A DNA stretch of 64,000 nt from contig NZ_CP015098.1 of NCBI RefSeq assembly GCF_001611795.1, positions 496,001-560,000 on the forward strand. The letters run 5' to 3'. The stretch is from Streptomyces qaidamensis (GTDB taxonomy: Bacteria; Actinomycetota; Actinomycetes; Streptomycetales; Streptomycetaceae). The position numbers and the translations under genes were made by a program. Numbering within the stretch: the stretch's first letter is position 1; each line of letters starts with the position of its first letter. The notes under the pieces are model-generated. The model was not told where the DNA came from. It was given only the letters and a program-made list of their open reading frames with translations, and ran no database searches. Positions 17,723-26,454 of the stretch are shown here, piece after piece.

Positions 17723-17783
17723 GGGGCGGCGTTGTATCTCCACAAGAGCGCGTCGCGTTCTTCGCACATAGGGAGTTTCTGTC

Positions 17784-19001
17784 ATGCGTGTACTGCTCGT
17801 GGGTGCCGGTGGTGTGGGCGGGGCGATCACCCGGATCGCGGCCCGGCGGCCGTTCTTCGAGGCCATGGTGGTGGCCGACTACGACCCGGCTCGGGCCGAG
17901 GCGGCGGTCGCGGCGCTGGCGGGCGACCCGCGGTTCACCGCCGAGCAGGTGGACGCGGGCGACGAGGCGGCGGTGACCCGCCTGCTGGCCTGGCACCGCT
18001 GCGACGTCCTCCTCAACGCCACCGACCCCCGCTTCGTGATGCCGCTGTTCCGCGCCGCCCGCGCCGCGGGCGCCACCTATCTCGACATGGCGATGTCGCT
18101 GTCCCGCCCGCACGCCGAGCGGCCCTATGAGGAGTGCGGGGTCAAGCTCGGCGACGAACAGTTCGCGCAGGCGGCCGACTGGGAGAAGGAGGGGCTGCTG
18201 GCCCTCGTCGGCATGGGCGTGGAGCCGGGCCTGTCGGACGTGTTCGCGCGGCACGCCGCCGACGAACTCTTCGACGAGATCGAGGAGATCGGCATCCGCG
18301 ACGGCGCGAACCTGACCGTCGACGGCTACGACTTCGCGCCCTCCTTCAGCATCTGGACCACCATCGAGGAGTGCCTCAACCCGCCGGTCGTCTACGAGAC
18401 GGGCAAGGGCTGGTTCACCACCGAGCCCTTCAGCGAGCCCGAGGTCTTCGACTTCCCCGAGGGCATCGGCCCGGTCGAGTGCGTGAACGTGGAGCACGAG
18501 GAAGTGCTGCTCGTCCCGCGCTGGGTCGACGCCCGCCGGGTGACCTTCAAGTACGGCCTGGGCCGGGAGTTCGTCGAGACGCTGAAGACGCTGCACCTGC
18601 TGGGCCTGGACCGCACCGACCCGGTGACGGTGCCCGGGCCGGACGGGCCGGTGGCGGTCTCGCCCCGGGACGTGGTCGCCGCGTGTCTGCCCGACCCGGC
18701 GACGCTCGGCGAGCGGATGCACGGCAAGACGTGCGCGGGCACCTGGGTGCGGGGCGTGAAGGACGGCGAGCCCCGCGAGGTGTACCTCTACCACGTGGTC
18801 GACAACCAGTGGTCCATGACGGAGTACGGCTCCCAGGCCGTGGTGTGGCAGACGGCGGTCAACCCCGTGGTCGCGCTCGAACTCCTCGCGACGGGCACCT
18901 GGTCCGGTGCGGGCGTCCTCGGCCCGGAGGCCTTCCCCGCGCGGCCCTTCCTGGACCTGCTGACGGCCTATGGCTCCCCCTGGGGCATGCGGGAGCAATG
19001 A
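17784..19001 (+). CDS. Saccharopine dehydrogenase-family oxidoreductase
   Basis: The 405-residue protein starts with a Rossmann NAD(P)-binding motif (VLLVGAGGVGGAI) and continues with VEPGLSDVFARHAADEL and GKTCAGTWVRG, typical of the saccharopine dehydrogenase/carboxynorspermidine dehydrogenase group. Such enzymes reductively couple or cleave amino acid or polyamine adducts. The true substrate cannot be read from sequence. It is divergent from a TetR regulator that probably controls it. Confidence 0.85.
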   Translation: MRVLLVGAGGVGGAITRIAARRPFFEAMVVADYDPARAEAAVAALAGDPRFTAEQVDAGDEAAVTRLLAWHRCDVLLNATDPRFVMPLFRAARAAGATYLDMAMSLSRPHAERPYEECGVKLGDEQFAQAADWEKEGLLALVGMGVEPGLSDVFARHAADELFDEIEEIGIRDGANLTVDGYDFAPSFSIWTTIEECLNPPVVYETGKGWFTTEPFSEPEVFDFPEGIGPVECVNVEHEEVLLVPRWVDARRVTFKYGLGREFVETLKTLHLLGLDRTDPVTVPGPDGPVAVSPRDVVAACLPDPATLGERMHGKTCAGTWVRGVKDGEPREVYLYHVVDNQWSMTEYGSQAVVWQTAVNPVVALELLATGTWSGAGVLGPEAFPARPFLDLLTAYGSPWGMREQ

Positions 19002-19089
19002 AGGACTGTCCGGGAACGCCCTGTTTCACCAACCATCGACAGGTGACTCGAAGAGGAGTAAGCATCCGAGAGAGCACGTTTCTACTGCG

Positions 19090-19359
19090 ATGCAGGTGAC
19101 TTCGATGGACAACTGGCGAGACCACGCTGCCTGTCGGCACGAGGACCCCGAGCTCTTCTTCCCGATCGGTACCTCCGGCCCGGCTCTGCTCCAGACCGAG
19201 CAGGCCAAGGGGGTGTGCCGACGGCGCTGCCCGGTGCAGGAGCAGTGTCTGCAATGGGCCCTGGACACAGGTCAGTCCATCGGCGTGTGGGGCGGGACGA
19301 GCGAGAACGAACGGCGTGCGCTGAAGCGCCGCACGGCCGCCCGCCGCCGCTCCGGCTGA
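19090..19359 (+). CDS. WhiB-like iron-sulfur protein with C-x3-C spacing
   Basis: The 89-residue protein has the WhiB domain: C15, C43, C47 and C53, followed by GVWGG (65-69) and a basic C-terminal tail for DNA or sigma-factor binding. Four cysteines normally hold a [4Fe-4S] cluster in a C-xn-C-x2-C-x5-C pattern; here three arginines separate C43 and C47, so the second spacing is x3. The reading is unambiguous in the DNA. An ATG 15 nt downstream (giving MDNW) is an alternative start. The neighbours give no functional link. Confidence 0.88.
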   Translation: MQVTSMDNWRDHAACRHEDPELFFPIGTSGPALLQTEQAKGVCRRRCPVQEQCLQWALDTGQSIGVWGGTSENERRALKRRTAARRRSG

Positions 19360-19382
19360 CACCGGCCACCACCCCTGGGGAC

Positions 19383-19785
19383 TCAGCTGCGCCGCAGCGG
19401 TCCCCAGGGGTTCTCCTGCCGGGTCACCTCCGCCTTCGCCTCGTCGATGACCTTCTGGTCGATCCGGCGCAGCGGGTGGACGTCGGTGACCAGCGGTTCG
19501 TTGTCGGGGCCGCGAGCTGCCTCCGTGCGGCAGATGGGCGTAGTCGTGCAGGCGGCGGGCCACCCACACGCGGACCGGCCGGTCCTCCCACCACTCCTCG
19601 ACGCCGAGCGGGCTGGCGGACAGCCCCGGCAGGGAGACACCCGTCAGATCATCGGTGCTGGACACCTCGCCAAGATCGATCTCCGGTCCGCGCGACCAGC
19701 GGACGTACAAGCCCCGGTGGTGTTCCACGAGCTCGGCGAGTTCGTCGAGTGTGCGCACGAGCCGCAGGTCGTCGGGGGCACTCAT
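19383..19785 (-). pseudogene. DUF6098 gene broken by a short deletion and frameshift
   Basis: The gene starts at ATG 19785 behind a near-perfect GAAGGAGGT site and reads MSAPDDLRLVRTLDELAELV to RRLHDYAHLP in one frame. The remaining family-like part (EAARGPDNEPLV to NPWGPLRRS, ending at 19383) is in another frame. The join lies near 19525-19535. From memory of the family, some 10-20 codons are missing here in addition to the frame change. Without correction the first frame runs on about 400 residues through antisense sequence. DUF6098 has no known function. Confidence 0.7.
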
Positions 19786-19929
19786 GTCATGACCTCCTTC
19801 CTCGGCGTGGTCAGGCGACGGAGTGCCCGCCCGGCACGGGTGGAACCGGCCGTTCGGCTCCGGGCGGTGCGGACGGCCGGCCGGGGTTAGGCTCGCGGCA
19901 CCCCGGGCCGCCGAGGAGAGGAGCCGACC

Positions 19930-20280
19930 ATGAGCGTGCGCGTGCGCCGTGTCTACGATCCTGCCGAGCCGGAGGACGGGGTGCGGGTCCTGGTCGACCG
20001 GCTGTGGCCGCGCGGGCTGGCGAAGGACGCGGCTCGGGTGGACGAGTGGCCGAAGGCGATCACTCCGTCGACGGAGCTGCGGCGCTGGTACCACGCGGGC
20101 GAGGGCTCCTACGAGGAGTTCGCCGAGCGATACGAGGCGGAACTCGCCGCCGACGAGGCCGCCGAGGCCCTCGACGGCGTGCGTGCGCTGCTCCGCGAGG
20201 GGGACGTGACGCTGCTGACCGCTTCGAAGACACCGCACGAGAGCCACGCGACGGTACTGGCCCGCCTCCTCCGGACGTGA
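19930..20280 (+). CDS. DUF488 family protein
   Basis: The 116-residue protein shows the DUF488 signature: RVYDP, LVDRLWPRGL near 27-36, and the C-terminal TLLTASKTPHESHA. Family members are small stand-alone proteins, some called uroporphyrin-III methyltransferase-like or ParB-nuclease-like, without a secure function. A -10-like TAGGCT lies 37 nt upstream, and GAGGAGAGGAG precedes the ATG. It is monocistronic. Confidence 0.85.
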   Translation: MSVRVRRVYDPAEPEDGVRVLVDRLWPRGLAKDAARVDEWPKAITPSTELRRWYHAGEGSYEEFAERYEAELAADEAAEALDGVRALLREGDVTLLTASKTPHESHATVLARLLRT

Positions 20281-20299
20281 GACGGGCCGTCCGGCGAGG

Positions 20300-21973
20300 T
20301 CAGGCGGTCTGCTTGGCCGCCGCCCGGCCCGCCGCCCGCCCCGAGAAGAGGCAGCCGCCTAGGAAGGTGCCCTCCAGGGCGTTGTAGCCGTGGACACCGC
20401 CGCCGCCGAATCCGGCGACCTCCCCTGCCGCGTACAGCCCCTCGACCGGTTTGCCGTCGGTTCCGAGGGCGCGGGAGTCGAGGTCGGTCTGGATGCCGCC
20501 GAGCGTCTTGCGGGTGAGGATGTGCAGCTTGACGCCGATCAGCGGCCCGGCCGCCGGGTCGAGGATGCGGTGCGGGGTGGCGACCCGGCCCAGGCGGTCA
20601 CCGATGTAGCGGCGGGCGTTGCGGATGCCCTGCACCTGGGCGTCCTTGGCGTAGGGGTTGGCGATCTGGAGGTCGCGGGCCTCGATCTGGCGCTTGATCC
20701 CGGCCGCGTCGAGGAGCGGCTTGTCGGTGAGTTCGTTCATCTTCGCGACGAGCTGCTCGACGGTGGACGCGGTCACGAAGTCGGCGCCCTTGCGCAGGAA
20801 CGCGTCGACCGGCCCGGGCGCGCCCTTGCCGAGGATGCGTTCCTTGAGGAATCCTGCGCGGTCCTTGGCGGTGATGTCGGGGTTCTGCTCGGAGCCCGAC
20901 AGGGCGAACTCCTTCTCGATGATCTTCTGCGAGAGGATGAACCACGAGTGGTCGTACCCGGCGATGTCCTCGGTGGTGCGCAGGTGCTTCAGGGTGCCGA
21001 GGGTGTCGTAGCCGGGCAGGAAGGGCCCGGGCAGGCGGCGGCCGAGGGCGTCGAACCACATCGAGGACGGTCCGGGCAGGATGCGGATGCCGTGGCCGGG
21101 CCAGATCGGGTCCCAGTTCTGCAGGCCCTCCGTGTAGTGCCACATGCGGTCGCGGTTGACCAGCCGGACGCCCGCCTCCGCGCTGATGTCGAGCATCCGC
21201 CCGTCCACGTAGGCGGGGACGCCGGTGACCATCTCGCGCGGCGGGGTGCCGAGGCGTTCGGGCCAGTAGCGGCGGACGATGTCGTGGTTCGCGCCGATGC
21301 CGCCGCTGGTGACGATGACGGCCTGGGCGGTGAGTTCGAACGCGCCGACCGCGTCGCGGCTGGAGGCCACACCCCGGGGTGCGGGGTCCTCGGCCAGGAC
21401 CGTGCCACGCACGCCCCGGGCGGTGCCGCCCTCGACGACGAGCGCGTCGACGCGGTGACGGTGGTGGAAGGTGAGCAGGCCGTCGCGGGCGGCCTGTTTG
21501 GCGTAGCGCACGAACGGTTCGACGACGCCGGTGCCCGTGCCCCAGGCGACGTGGAAGCGGGGCACGGAGTTGCCGTGCCCGTGTGCCGTGAGGTCGCCGC
21601 GCTCGGCCCAGCCGACGGTGGGCAGGAACGTGATGCCGTGCCCGTCGAGCCAGGACCGCTTCTCCCCCGCGGCGAACTCGACGTAGGCGCGGGCCCAGCG
21701 CACGGCCCAGGAGTCCTCGTCCTCCAGCCGGTCGAAGCCCGCGCTGCCGCGCCAGTCGCTCCAGGCGAGGTCGAAGGAGTCCTTGATGCCCAGACGCCGC
21801 TGTTCGGGCGAGCCGACGAGGAACAGCCCGCCGAAGGACCAGAAGGCCTGGCCGCCGAGGTTGCCCGCGTTCTCCTGGTCGACGAGGGCGACCCGTCGGC
21901 CCTTGCTGGTCAGCTCGTGCGCCGCGACCAGACCGGCGAGACCCGCTCCGACGACGATGACATCGGCATCCAT
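20300..21973 (-). CDS. FAD-dependent dehydrogenase, KstD-like
   Basis: The 557-residue flavoprotein begins with the FAD motif VIVVGAGLAGLVAAHEL and ends with LYAAGEVAGFGGGGVHGYNALEGTFLG, the C-terminal FAD site of the 3-ketosteroid delta-1-dehydrogenase/fumarate reductase family. I recognise it as the FAD-binding dehydrogenase subgroup common in streptomycetes; a steroid substrate is not established. It is followed by nothing convergent within 20 bp except the DUF488 gene end. It lies 17 bp downstream of the TetR gene in the same direction, so it is probably co-transcribed and controlled by that repressor. Confidence 0.85.
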   Translation of the reverse strand: MDADVIVVGAGLAGLVAAHELTSKGRRVALVDQENAGNLGGQAFWSFGGLFLVGSPEQRRLGIKDSFDLAWSDWRGSAGFDRLEDEDSWAVRWARAYVEFAAGEKRSWLDGHGITFLPTVGWAERGDLTAHGHGNSVPRFHVAWGTGTGVVEPFVRYAKQAARDGLLTFHHRHRVDALVVEGGTARGVRGTVLAEDPAPRGVASSRDAVGAFELTAQAVIVTSGGIGANHDIVRRYWPERLGTPPREMVTGVPAYVDGRMLDISAEAGVRLVNRDRMWHYTEGLQNWDPIWPGHGIRILPGPSSMWFDALGRRLPGPFLPGYDTLGTLKHLRTTEDIAGYDHSWFILSQKIIEKEFALSGSEQNPDITAKDRAGFLKERILGKGAPGPVDAFLRKGADFVTASTVEQLVAKMNELTDKPLLDAAGIKRQIEARDLQIANPYAKDAQVQGIRNARRYIGDRLGRVATPHRILDPAAGPLIGVKLHILTRKTLGGIQTDLDSRALGTDGKPVEGLYAAGEVAGFGGGGVHGYNALEGTFLGGCLFSGRAAGRAAAKQTA

Positions 21974-21990
21974 GGCGACCGTTCCCTTCT

Positions 21991-22629
21991 TCAGTTCTTC
22001 GAGTGGGCAGGGGTGCCGCTGCCATCGGTCAGCAGGGCCGTGAGCAGTTGCTTCAGCCAGGCGCGGGCGTGCTCCACGTCCCGGTCCAGCAGCAGTTGCG
22101 TGGTGACGCCGTCGTACGCGGCGACCACGGCACGGGCGGCGCCGTCGGTGTCGCCCAGTACGGCGGGCAGCGCGGTGTGCCCGCGGGCCCGGCCGAGCCG
22201 GTCGGCGATCGCCTGCCGCAGCCGCGCGCGGTGTTCGAGCAGGCCTCGTGCGACCTCGGGGTCGCGGGCGGCGTGCACCAGGAAGTCCGCCTTCACCAGG
22301 AGCCAGTCACGGTCGAGGAGCAGCACGTCGGTGACGCGGTCCACGGCGGCGGGCACGTCGAGGTCGGGCCCGTCGAGGGCGAGGGCGCCGGACACCTGCT
22401 CGGCGATCAGGTCGGCCCGCCGGCGGTAGAGGGCGAAGAACAGCTCGTCGAGGCTGGAGAAGTTGGAGTAGAAGGCGCCTCTGCTGTAGCCGGCGGCCTC
22501 GCAGACCTCCTCGATCGAGACGTGCCCGAAGCCTTTGGCCGCGAAGACGGCGAACGCGGCCTCAAGGAGGTTGGCGCGGGTGTGGACCCGGCGCCTCGTC
22601 ACGCGCCCGGCGCTTCCCTCGACAGCCAT
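21991..22629 (-). CDS. TetR-family repressor
   Basis: The 212-residue protein has a TetR HTH (about 12-60: RANLLEAAFAVFAAKGFGHV, CEAAGYSRGAFYSNFSSLDELF) and a C-terminal ligand domain. The ATG at 22629 follows an AAGGGGGG tract. It precedes the flavoprotein gene as the first gene of a likely operon, and a nested palindrome lies 12 bp upstream of its start. Autorepression and control of the flavoprotein, with the divergent AlkB gene possibly affected, are reasonable inferences. Confidence 0.9.
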   Translation of the reverse strand: MAVEGSAGRVTRRRVHTRANLLEAAFAVFAAKGFGHVSIEEVCEAAGYSRGAFYSNFSSLDELFFALYRRRADLIAEQVSGALALDGPDLDVPAAVDRVTDVLLLDRDWLLVKADFLVHAARDPEVARGLLEHRARLRQAIADRLGRARGHTALPAVLGDTDGAARAVVAAYDGVTTQLLLDRDVEHARAWLKQLLTALLTDGSGTPAHSKN

Positions 22630-22640
22630 GCCCGGCCCCC

Positions 22641-22683
22641 CTTTCGATACATGACTGTATTGGATACATCGATGTATCGAAAG
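22641..22683. promoter_or_regulatory. Nested palindromes, TetR operator
   Basis: The outer arms CTTTCGATACAT (22641-22652) and ATGTATCGAAAG (22672-22683) are perfect inverted repeats. The right half also contains the 16-bp perfect palindrome GATACATCGATGTATC (22663-22678). This fits two overlapping dimer sites for the adjacent TetR protein. Confidence 0.75.
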
Positions 22684-22719
22684 GCCGAGTTCCCATGGAA
22701 CACATATTCGATTCGGAGG

Positions 22720-22732
22720 TACGCTGGGTGGC
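22720..22732 (+). promoter_or_regulatory. Leaderless promoter of the AlkB-like gene
   Basis: TACGCT (22720-22725) lies 7 nt before the ATG at 22733, with no ribosome binding site in the usual place. Transcription would start at or next to the start codon. Confidence 0.55.
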
Positions 22733-23356
22733 ATGCACCTCCAGGGCTCCCTCTTCGACCAGGCCGACGAGCTGCACCTCGGCCCTCTGGACGGGGTCAG
22801 CCGCACCCACCTCGGCTTCGGCGCCTGGCTCGACGTGCTGCCCGGGTGGCTCAACGGCTCGGACGTGCTGTTCGAACACCTGGCGGCCGAGGTTCCATGG
22901 CGGGCGGAGCGGCGCAAGATGTACGACAACGTGGTCGACGTCCCCCGTCTGCTCGCCTTCTACGGCGTGGACGACCGGCTGCCGCACCCGGTGCTGACGG
23001 AGGCGCGGGAGGCCCTCAGCACCCATTACGGCGAGGAGCTGGGCGAACCGTTCACCACGGCCGGGCTGTGCTACTACCGTGACGGCCGCGACAGTGTGGC
23101 CTGGCACGGCGACCGGATCGGGCGCGGTGCGCGCGAGGACACGATGGTCGCGATCCTGTCGGTCGGAGCGCCCCGGGACCTGCTGCTGCGCCCTGCCGGG
23201 GGCGGCCGGGACACCGTCCGCCGTCCGCTGGGCCATGGCGACCTCGTCGTGATGGGCGGCTCCTGTCAGCGCACCTGGGAGCACGCGATCCCCAAGAGCG
23301 CCCGGGCGACGGAACCACGCATCAGCATCCAGTTCCGCCCGCACGGCGTGCGCTGA
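22733..23356 (+). CDS. AlkB-like 2-oxoglutarate/Fe(II) dioxygenase
   Basis: The 207-residue protein has the AlkB core: the iron ligands HGD in VAWHGDRIG (near 124) and a distal His in RTWEHAIPK (near 188), followed by RISIQFRP, the 2-oxoglutarate-binding arginines. Family members repair 1-methyladenine and 3-methylcytosine in DNA by oxidative demethylation. Length and motifs suggest a functional enzyme. The gene is divergent from the TetR gene and seems leaderless. Confidence 0.88.
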   Translation: MHLQGSLFDQADELHLGPLDGVSRTHLGFGAWLDVLPGWLNGSDVLFEHLAAEVPWRAERRKMYDNVVDVPRLLAFYGVDDRLPHPVLTEAREALSTHYGEELGEPFTTAGLCYYRDGRDSVAWHGDRIGRGAREDTMVAILSVGAPRDLLLRPAGGGRDTVRRPLGHGDLVVMGGSCQRTWEHAIPKSARATEPRISIQFRPHGVR

Positions 23357-23476
23357 GCGGACCGAACGCCCCTGCCGTACGGCTCCGTTGTGGCCGACCC
23401 GGTGATTCCGCCCGCCGCGGGATCTGCTCTTCTTCTCCCGTCGGGCCGGTAGCGGGACCACACGGGGCGGGCGAAC

Positions 23477-24223
23477 ATGCGGGCGGACGTACACCACGTC
23501 GCGGACGGCACCTATCTGGTGCACGGCTCCAGCACGAACTGGGTGATCCTCACCGAGGGGGACGCCGTCACACTGGTCGACACCGGCTACCCCGGTGACC
23601 GGGAACAGGTCCTGGCCTCCCTCGCCGAGGTGGGCAGTTCCCCGGAGGCCGTCGTTGCCGTGCTGATCACGCACGCCCACAACGACCACCTGGGCAACGC
23701 CGAGTACCTGCGCGCCGCCTACGGTACGCCCGTCCACCTGCACGAGGCCGAAGCGCCGCACGCGCGCCGGGAGTTCCTCCACCAGGTGACCATCGGCACA
23801 GTGCTGAAGAACGGCTGGCGGCCGGGGGTGCTGCCGTGGGCGGTGCACGCGCTGCGCTCCGGCGGCACGACGCGCAACCCGGTCACGGCCCCCGAGCCGT
23901 TCCCGCGAGCCGGCGCCCTGGACCTGCCCGGGCGGCCGGTACCGGTGCACACACCCGGCCACACCGACGGGCACTGCGCCTACCACCTGCCCGGCACCGG
24001 CGTGCTGATCTCCGGGGACGCCCTGGTCAGCGGGCACCCCACCTCGCGGGTCGAGGGGCCGCAGCTGCTGCCGGACATGTTCCACCACGAGCGGCCGCGC
24101 GCTCTGGCCTCCCTGGACGTCCTGGCGGAGCTGGAGGGCGAACTGCTGCTCCCCGGGCACGGGCCGGTGCACCGGGGGCCGGTGCGGGACGCCGCTCTCC
24201 GGGCCCGGGACCGCGCCCTCTAA
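23477..24223 (+). CDS. Metallo-beta-lactamase-fold hydrolase
   Basis: The 248-residue protein contains the zinc-binding motif THAHNDHLG (near 65), then HTPGHTDGHCAYHL near 157 and a final LLPGHGPVH. This is a complete MBL hydrolase core of the glyoxalase II/RNase Z-like general class. The substrate is unknown. The stop codon region overlaps the -10-like TAATCT of the following gene, so the two genes are probably separate transcripts. Confidence 0.85.
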   Translation: MRADVHHVADGTYLVHGSSTNWVILTEGDAVTLVDTGYPGDREQVLASLAEVGSSPEAVVAVLITHAHNDHLGNAEYLRAAYGTPVHLHEAEAPHARREFLHQVTIGTVLKNGWRPGVLPWAVHALRSGGTTRNPVTAPEPFPRAGALDLPGRPVPVHTPGHTDGHCAYHLPGTGVLISGDALVSGHPTSRVEGPQLLPDMFHHERPRALASLDVLAELEGELLLPGHGPVHRGPVRDAALRARDRAL

Positions 24224-24264
24224 TCTGATGTGACGATCAGCGGCGAGACAAGGACACCCGACCC

Positions 24265-25497
24265 ATGGCACTGCAGATCAGCGCGACCAATCCGGAGCAC
24301 CCCGCGCTCCTGTTGGAACTGCCGTGGGACGTGCCCCTGGAGGACTGGCCGGAGGAGTACCTGGTACCGCTGCCGCGCGGCATCTCCCGGCACGTGGTGC
24401 GCTACTCCCGGGCGGGCGACGAGGTGATCGCCGTCAAGGAGCTCGCCGAGCGCCCGGCGCTGCGCGAGTACGACATGCTGCGCGACCTGGACCGGCTCGG
24501 TATCCCGTCGGTGGACCCGCTGGCCGTGGTCACGGGCCGCACCGACGCGAGCGGGGCCCCGCTGGAGAGCGTCCTGGTCACCCGGCACCTGGGCGGTTCG
24601 ATGCCGTACCGCTCGATGTTCGAGACGACCATGCGCCCGGCCACCATGCACCGGCTGATGGACGCGCTCGCCGTGCTCCTGGTGCGGCTGCACCTGGCCG
24701 GGTTCGCCTGGGGCGACTGCTCGCTGTCGAACACCCTCTTCCGGCGCGACGCGGGCGCCTACGCCGCCTACCTGGTCGACGCCGAGACCGGTGATCTGCA
24801 TCCGCAGCTCAGCTCCGGGCAGCGGGACTACGACCTCGACCTCGCCCGCGTGAACATCAGCGGGGAACTCCTGGACCTGGAGGCGTCGGGGGCACTGCAT
24901 CCGTCCGTCGACCCGATCGAGTTCGGCATGGAGATCTGCGCCCGCTACCGCGGACTGTGGGACGAACTGACCCGGGCCTCCGTCTACCCGGCCGGCAAGT
25001 ACCACTACATAGAACGCCGCATCCGCCGCCTGAACGACCTCGGCTTCGACGTCGCCGAGATGCAGATCGAGCACGCCTCGAACGGCGACACGGTCAGCTT
25101 CGTGCCCAAGGTCGTCGACGCCGGCCACCACCAGCGGCAGCTCCTGCGCCTGACCGGGCTGGACACGGAGGAGAACCAGGCCCGTCGGCTGCTGAACGAC
25201 CTGGAGAGCTGGATGGCGACCCAGGACGACTACGCGCCGGGCGATCCCCTGGGAGCCCGCCCCGAGGTCCTGGCCCACCGCTGGGTGCGGGAGGTGTTCC
25301 GGCCGACCGTGCGGGCCGTACCGCTCGAACTGCGCGGTGCGATGGACCCGGCCGAGATCTACCACCAGCTCCTCGAACACCGCTGGTACCTGTCCGAGCG
25401 GGCCCAGCACGACATCGGCCTCGACGCGGTGGTCCAGGACTACATCCGGAACATCCTGCCCACGGCCCGCAAGACGCTGCAGCCGACGGCGGAGTGA
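24265..25497 (+). CDS. DUF4032 protein with kinase-like fold
   Basis: The 410-residue protein has an N-terminal part that resembles a lipopolysaccharide-kinase/Kdo-kinase-like fold: VIAVKEL (possible ATP-binding Lys), GFAWGDCSLSNTLF (catalytic-loop-like) and YLVDAETGDL (metal-site-like Asp). The second half matches DUF4032, a domain found in Actinobacteria. A phosphotransferase function is possible but unproven. TAATCT at 24221 is a likely -10 box and AAGGA precedes the ATG. Confidence 0.8.
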   Translation: MALQISATNPEHPALLLELPWDVPLEDWPEEYLVPLPRGISRHVVRYSRAGDEVIAVKELAERPALREYDMLRDLDRLGIPSVDPLAVVTGRTDASGAPLESVLVTRHLGGSMPYRSMFETTMRPATMHRLMDALAVLLVRLHLAGFAWGDCSLSNTLFRRDAGAYAAYLVDAETGDLHPQLSSGQRDYDLDLARVNISGELLDLEASGALHPSVDPIEFGMEICARYRGLWDELTRASVYPAGKYHYIERRIRRLNDLGFDVAEMQIEHASNGDTVSFVPKVVDAGHHQRQLLRLTGLDTEENQARRLLNDLESWMATQDDYAPGDPLGARPEVLAHRWVREVFRPTVRAVPLELRGAMDPAEIYHQLLEHRWYLSERAQHDIGLDAVVQDYIRNILPTARKTLQPTAE

Positions 25498-25509
25498 GAG
25501 GCCGCGGCC

Positions 25510-26391
25510 TCACCCGTGCGGCACCACCGCGACCGGGCAGTCCGCGTGGTGCAGCATTCCGTGGGCCACCGAGCCGATGCGGGCCCCGACGGCCGTGCGG
25601 TGAACCCGGCGGCCGACGACCATCAGCTGGGCCGTCCCGGCCACCGACAGCAGCACCTGGCTCGCGCTGCCCATCTCCACGTGCTCTTCGACCGGCACGC
25701 CGGGGAAGCGCTCCCGCCAGGGCCGGACCGCGGCGGCCAGGCTCTTCTTCTCGTACGGCTCCAGGCCGCCGGCCTCGTCGAGGAGCTTCAGCGAGCCCGG
25801 GCTGTAGGCGAAGACGGGCGGCAGGTTCCAGGCCCGCACGACCCGTACGGTCGCCCCGCGCGCGGCGGCCGTCTCGAAGGCGAAGCGCAACGCCTCGGCG
25901 CTGTCCTCCGGGTCGCCCTGCTGGCCGACCACGACCTCCCGCCCGGCGGCCTCGGACGAGGGCCGGTCGCCGGCCCGGACGAGCACCACCGGCCGGGTCG
26001 CCGCGGCGAGCACCTGCTGGCCGACCGAGCCGAGCAGGAATCCGACGATACGGCCGTGCCCGCGCGAGCCGAGCACCAGCGTCTCGGCGTCGGCCGCGGC
26101 GGCCACCAGGGTGTCGGCCACCGCGCCCTCGATGACGTCGGTGGTCACCGCGAGGTCCGGGTGCCGTTCGGTGACCGTCCCGACGGACTCGGTCACGGCG
26201 TTGTGCACCCACTCGGCCTGGCTGTCCGCGTCTGTCGCGACCGCGGTCTCCATCAGCTCCGGCGTCTGAATCCGCCAGGCGTGCACCACGCGCAGCGGCC
26301 GGTCGCGCCGCGCCGCCTCCCGCGCCGCCCAGGCCAGGGCCGCGAGGCTCTCCTGCGATCCGTCGACCCCTGCGGTGATCGGGCGTGTCAT
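25510..26391 (-). CDS. Tandem universal stress protein (UspA family)
   Basis: The 293-residue protein carries two UspA domains (about 1-140 and 150-293). The first has the ATP-binding pattern GSRGHGRIVGFLLGSVGQQV; the second ends GRRVHRTAVGARIGSVAHGM, a less canonical version. Tandem Usp proteins are common in Streptomyces and respond to hypoxia or nutrient stress. GAGGGAG precedes the ATG. It is convergent with the DUF4032 gene. Confidence 0.9.
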   Translation of the reverse strand: MTRPITAGVDGSQESLAALAWAAREAARRDRPLRVVHAWRIQTPELMETAVATDADSQAEWVHNAVTESVGTVTERHPDLAVTTDVIEGAVADTLVAAAADAETLVLGSRGHGRIVGFLLGSVGQQVLAAATRPVVLVRAGDRPSSEAAGREVVVGQQGDPEDSAEALRFAFETAAARGATVRVVRAWNLPPVFAYSPGSLKLLDEAGGLEPYEKKSLAAAVRPWRERFPGVPVEEHVEMGSASQVLLSVAGTAQLMVVGRRVHRTAVGARIGSVAHGMLHHADCPVAVVPHG

Positions 26392-26443
26392 CCGGCTGTC
26401 TCCCTCGTCGAAAATCCCTGCGTGCTCATGATCAGTCTTCACT

Positions 26444-26454
26444 ACACTGCCCGC
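26444..26454 (+). promoter_or_regulatory. Leaderless promoter of the VOC gene
   Basis: TACACT (26444-26449) lies 6 nt upstream of the ATG at 26455, and no Shine-Dalgarno sequence is present. Confidence 0.6.

Noticed and set aside
18859..19785. The frame that continues past the DUF6098 frameshift
   Set aside because: After about 19530 it runs antisense through the WhiB-like gene and part of the dehydrogenase gene, so it is not a longer real protein.
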